Below, piece after piece: positions 5,259-5,572 of a stretch of DNA of 5,572 bases. The first letter of the stretch is position 1, and each line of letters opens with the position of its first letter. The notes under the pieces were generated by a model. That model worked only from the letters and a program-made list of their open reading frames with translations, had not been told where the DNA came from and ran no database searches. This DNA is from Nitrosopumilaceae archaeon. GTDB taxonomy: Archaea > Thermoproteota > Nitrososphaeria > Nitrososphaerales > Nitrosopumilaceae. The DNA lies in the NCBI GenBank assembly GCA_013867245.1, contig JACENB010000078.1:1-5572 (forward strand). Reading direction: 5' to 3'. The translations under genes and the position numbers were made by a program.

Positions 5259-5572
5259 CTATTGGACGTTAATTAGAACAAATGGACCCTGCTCTGCTAT
5301 TGGGATATTATTTCTGTCCCAGACAAATGTCTCAAGGAAATAGAGTCCGCTGTTTTTTGGCATCCAGTCTATTGTCGGATATTGAAGGCCTGTTCCAATG
5401 AATCGTCCATCATCTTTTCCAATGTATTCTACTTTGCCAGTTCCAGCTTCCTTGATTTGGATATAGTATGTGTATGGTGTTTCGTTAGTGCTCTGGTCTG
5501 CTGCAAACTGTATCCAGGTCTCGCTTCTAACATTTACAATGCTACCAACTGGAATCTCTGAAAGTTTCTCGC
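5259..5572 (-). CDS. C-terminal end of an extracellular beta-rich protein (partial)
   Basis: An open frame enters from the right edge and ends at TAG 5259-5261, giving the last 103 residues. The piece looks like an immunoglobulin/fibronectin-like beta domain: alternating strands with many Thr, Tyr, Val and Gly, a W.P...GLYFLETFVWD segment (69-85), and the ending NIPIAEQGPFVLINV. That ending is one I associate with large secreted or surface-layer-associated proteins of Nitrosopumilus-type archaea, so an outside-facing role is likely. No cysteine, membrane segment or sorting motif is seen in this part. The N-terminus, signal peptide and full domain set lie outside the window, so the precise function is unknown. 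Confidence 0.85.
   Translation of the reverse strand, partial: EKLSEIPVGSIVNVRSETWIQFAADQSTNETPYTYYIQIKEAGTGKVEYIGKDDGRFIGTGLQYPTIDWMPKNSGLYFLETFVWDRNNIPIAEQGPFVLINVQ

Overview
The window looks like a piece of a marine ammonia-oxidising archaeon of the Nitrososphaerota (Thaumarchaeota), close to Nitrosopumilus. The reasons are the AT-rich composition, archaeal-type PheS/PheT, TrpRS and phosphopantetheine adenylyltransferase, CxxC-x17-CxxC zinc motifs, and genes that mostly start about 25 bases downstream of a TATA-like box with no Shine-Dalgarno sequence (leaderless). The assignment is by recognition of protein families and gene style; no database search was run.

Left part (1-3154): two divergent aminoacyl-tRNA synthetase units. 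On the minus strand pheS overlaps the start of pheT by 10 bases, and pheT runs off the left edge. On the plus strand trpS overlaps a small unknown gene by ATGA. The roughly 45-base gap between pheS and trpS holds one palindromic TTTAAA box spaced correctly for leaderless starts on both strands, so charging of tRNA-Phe and tRNA-Trp may share one promoter element.

Middle (3155-4366): a 27-residue single-helix membrane peptide gene on the minus strand, with its own TATA-like box, ends 2 bases from the convergent trpS unit. Upstream of it is a 331-residue minus-strand gene for an Arg/Asp/Ser-rich protein. It carries two CxxC-x17-CxxC zinc motifs, a perfect 51-base (17-residue) tandem repeat, and a C-terminal HNH-like zinc domain that seems to have lost its catalytic histidine.

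Right part (4367-5572): an unknown helical protein of 109 residues, the archaeal CoaD-type phosphopantetheine adenylyltransferase of coenzyme A synthesis, and the C-terminal end of an extracellular beta-rich protein, all on the minus strand.

Most of the window is core housekeeping. The parts that are not routine are the repeat-rich zinc protein, the micro-peptide gene and the shared divergent promoter. I see no rRNA, tRNA, CRISPR array or mobile element, and no clear sign of a new multi-gene system.
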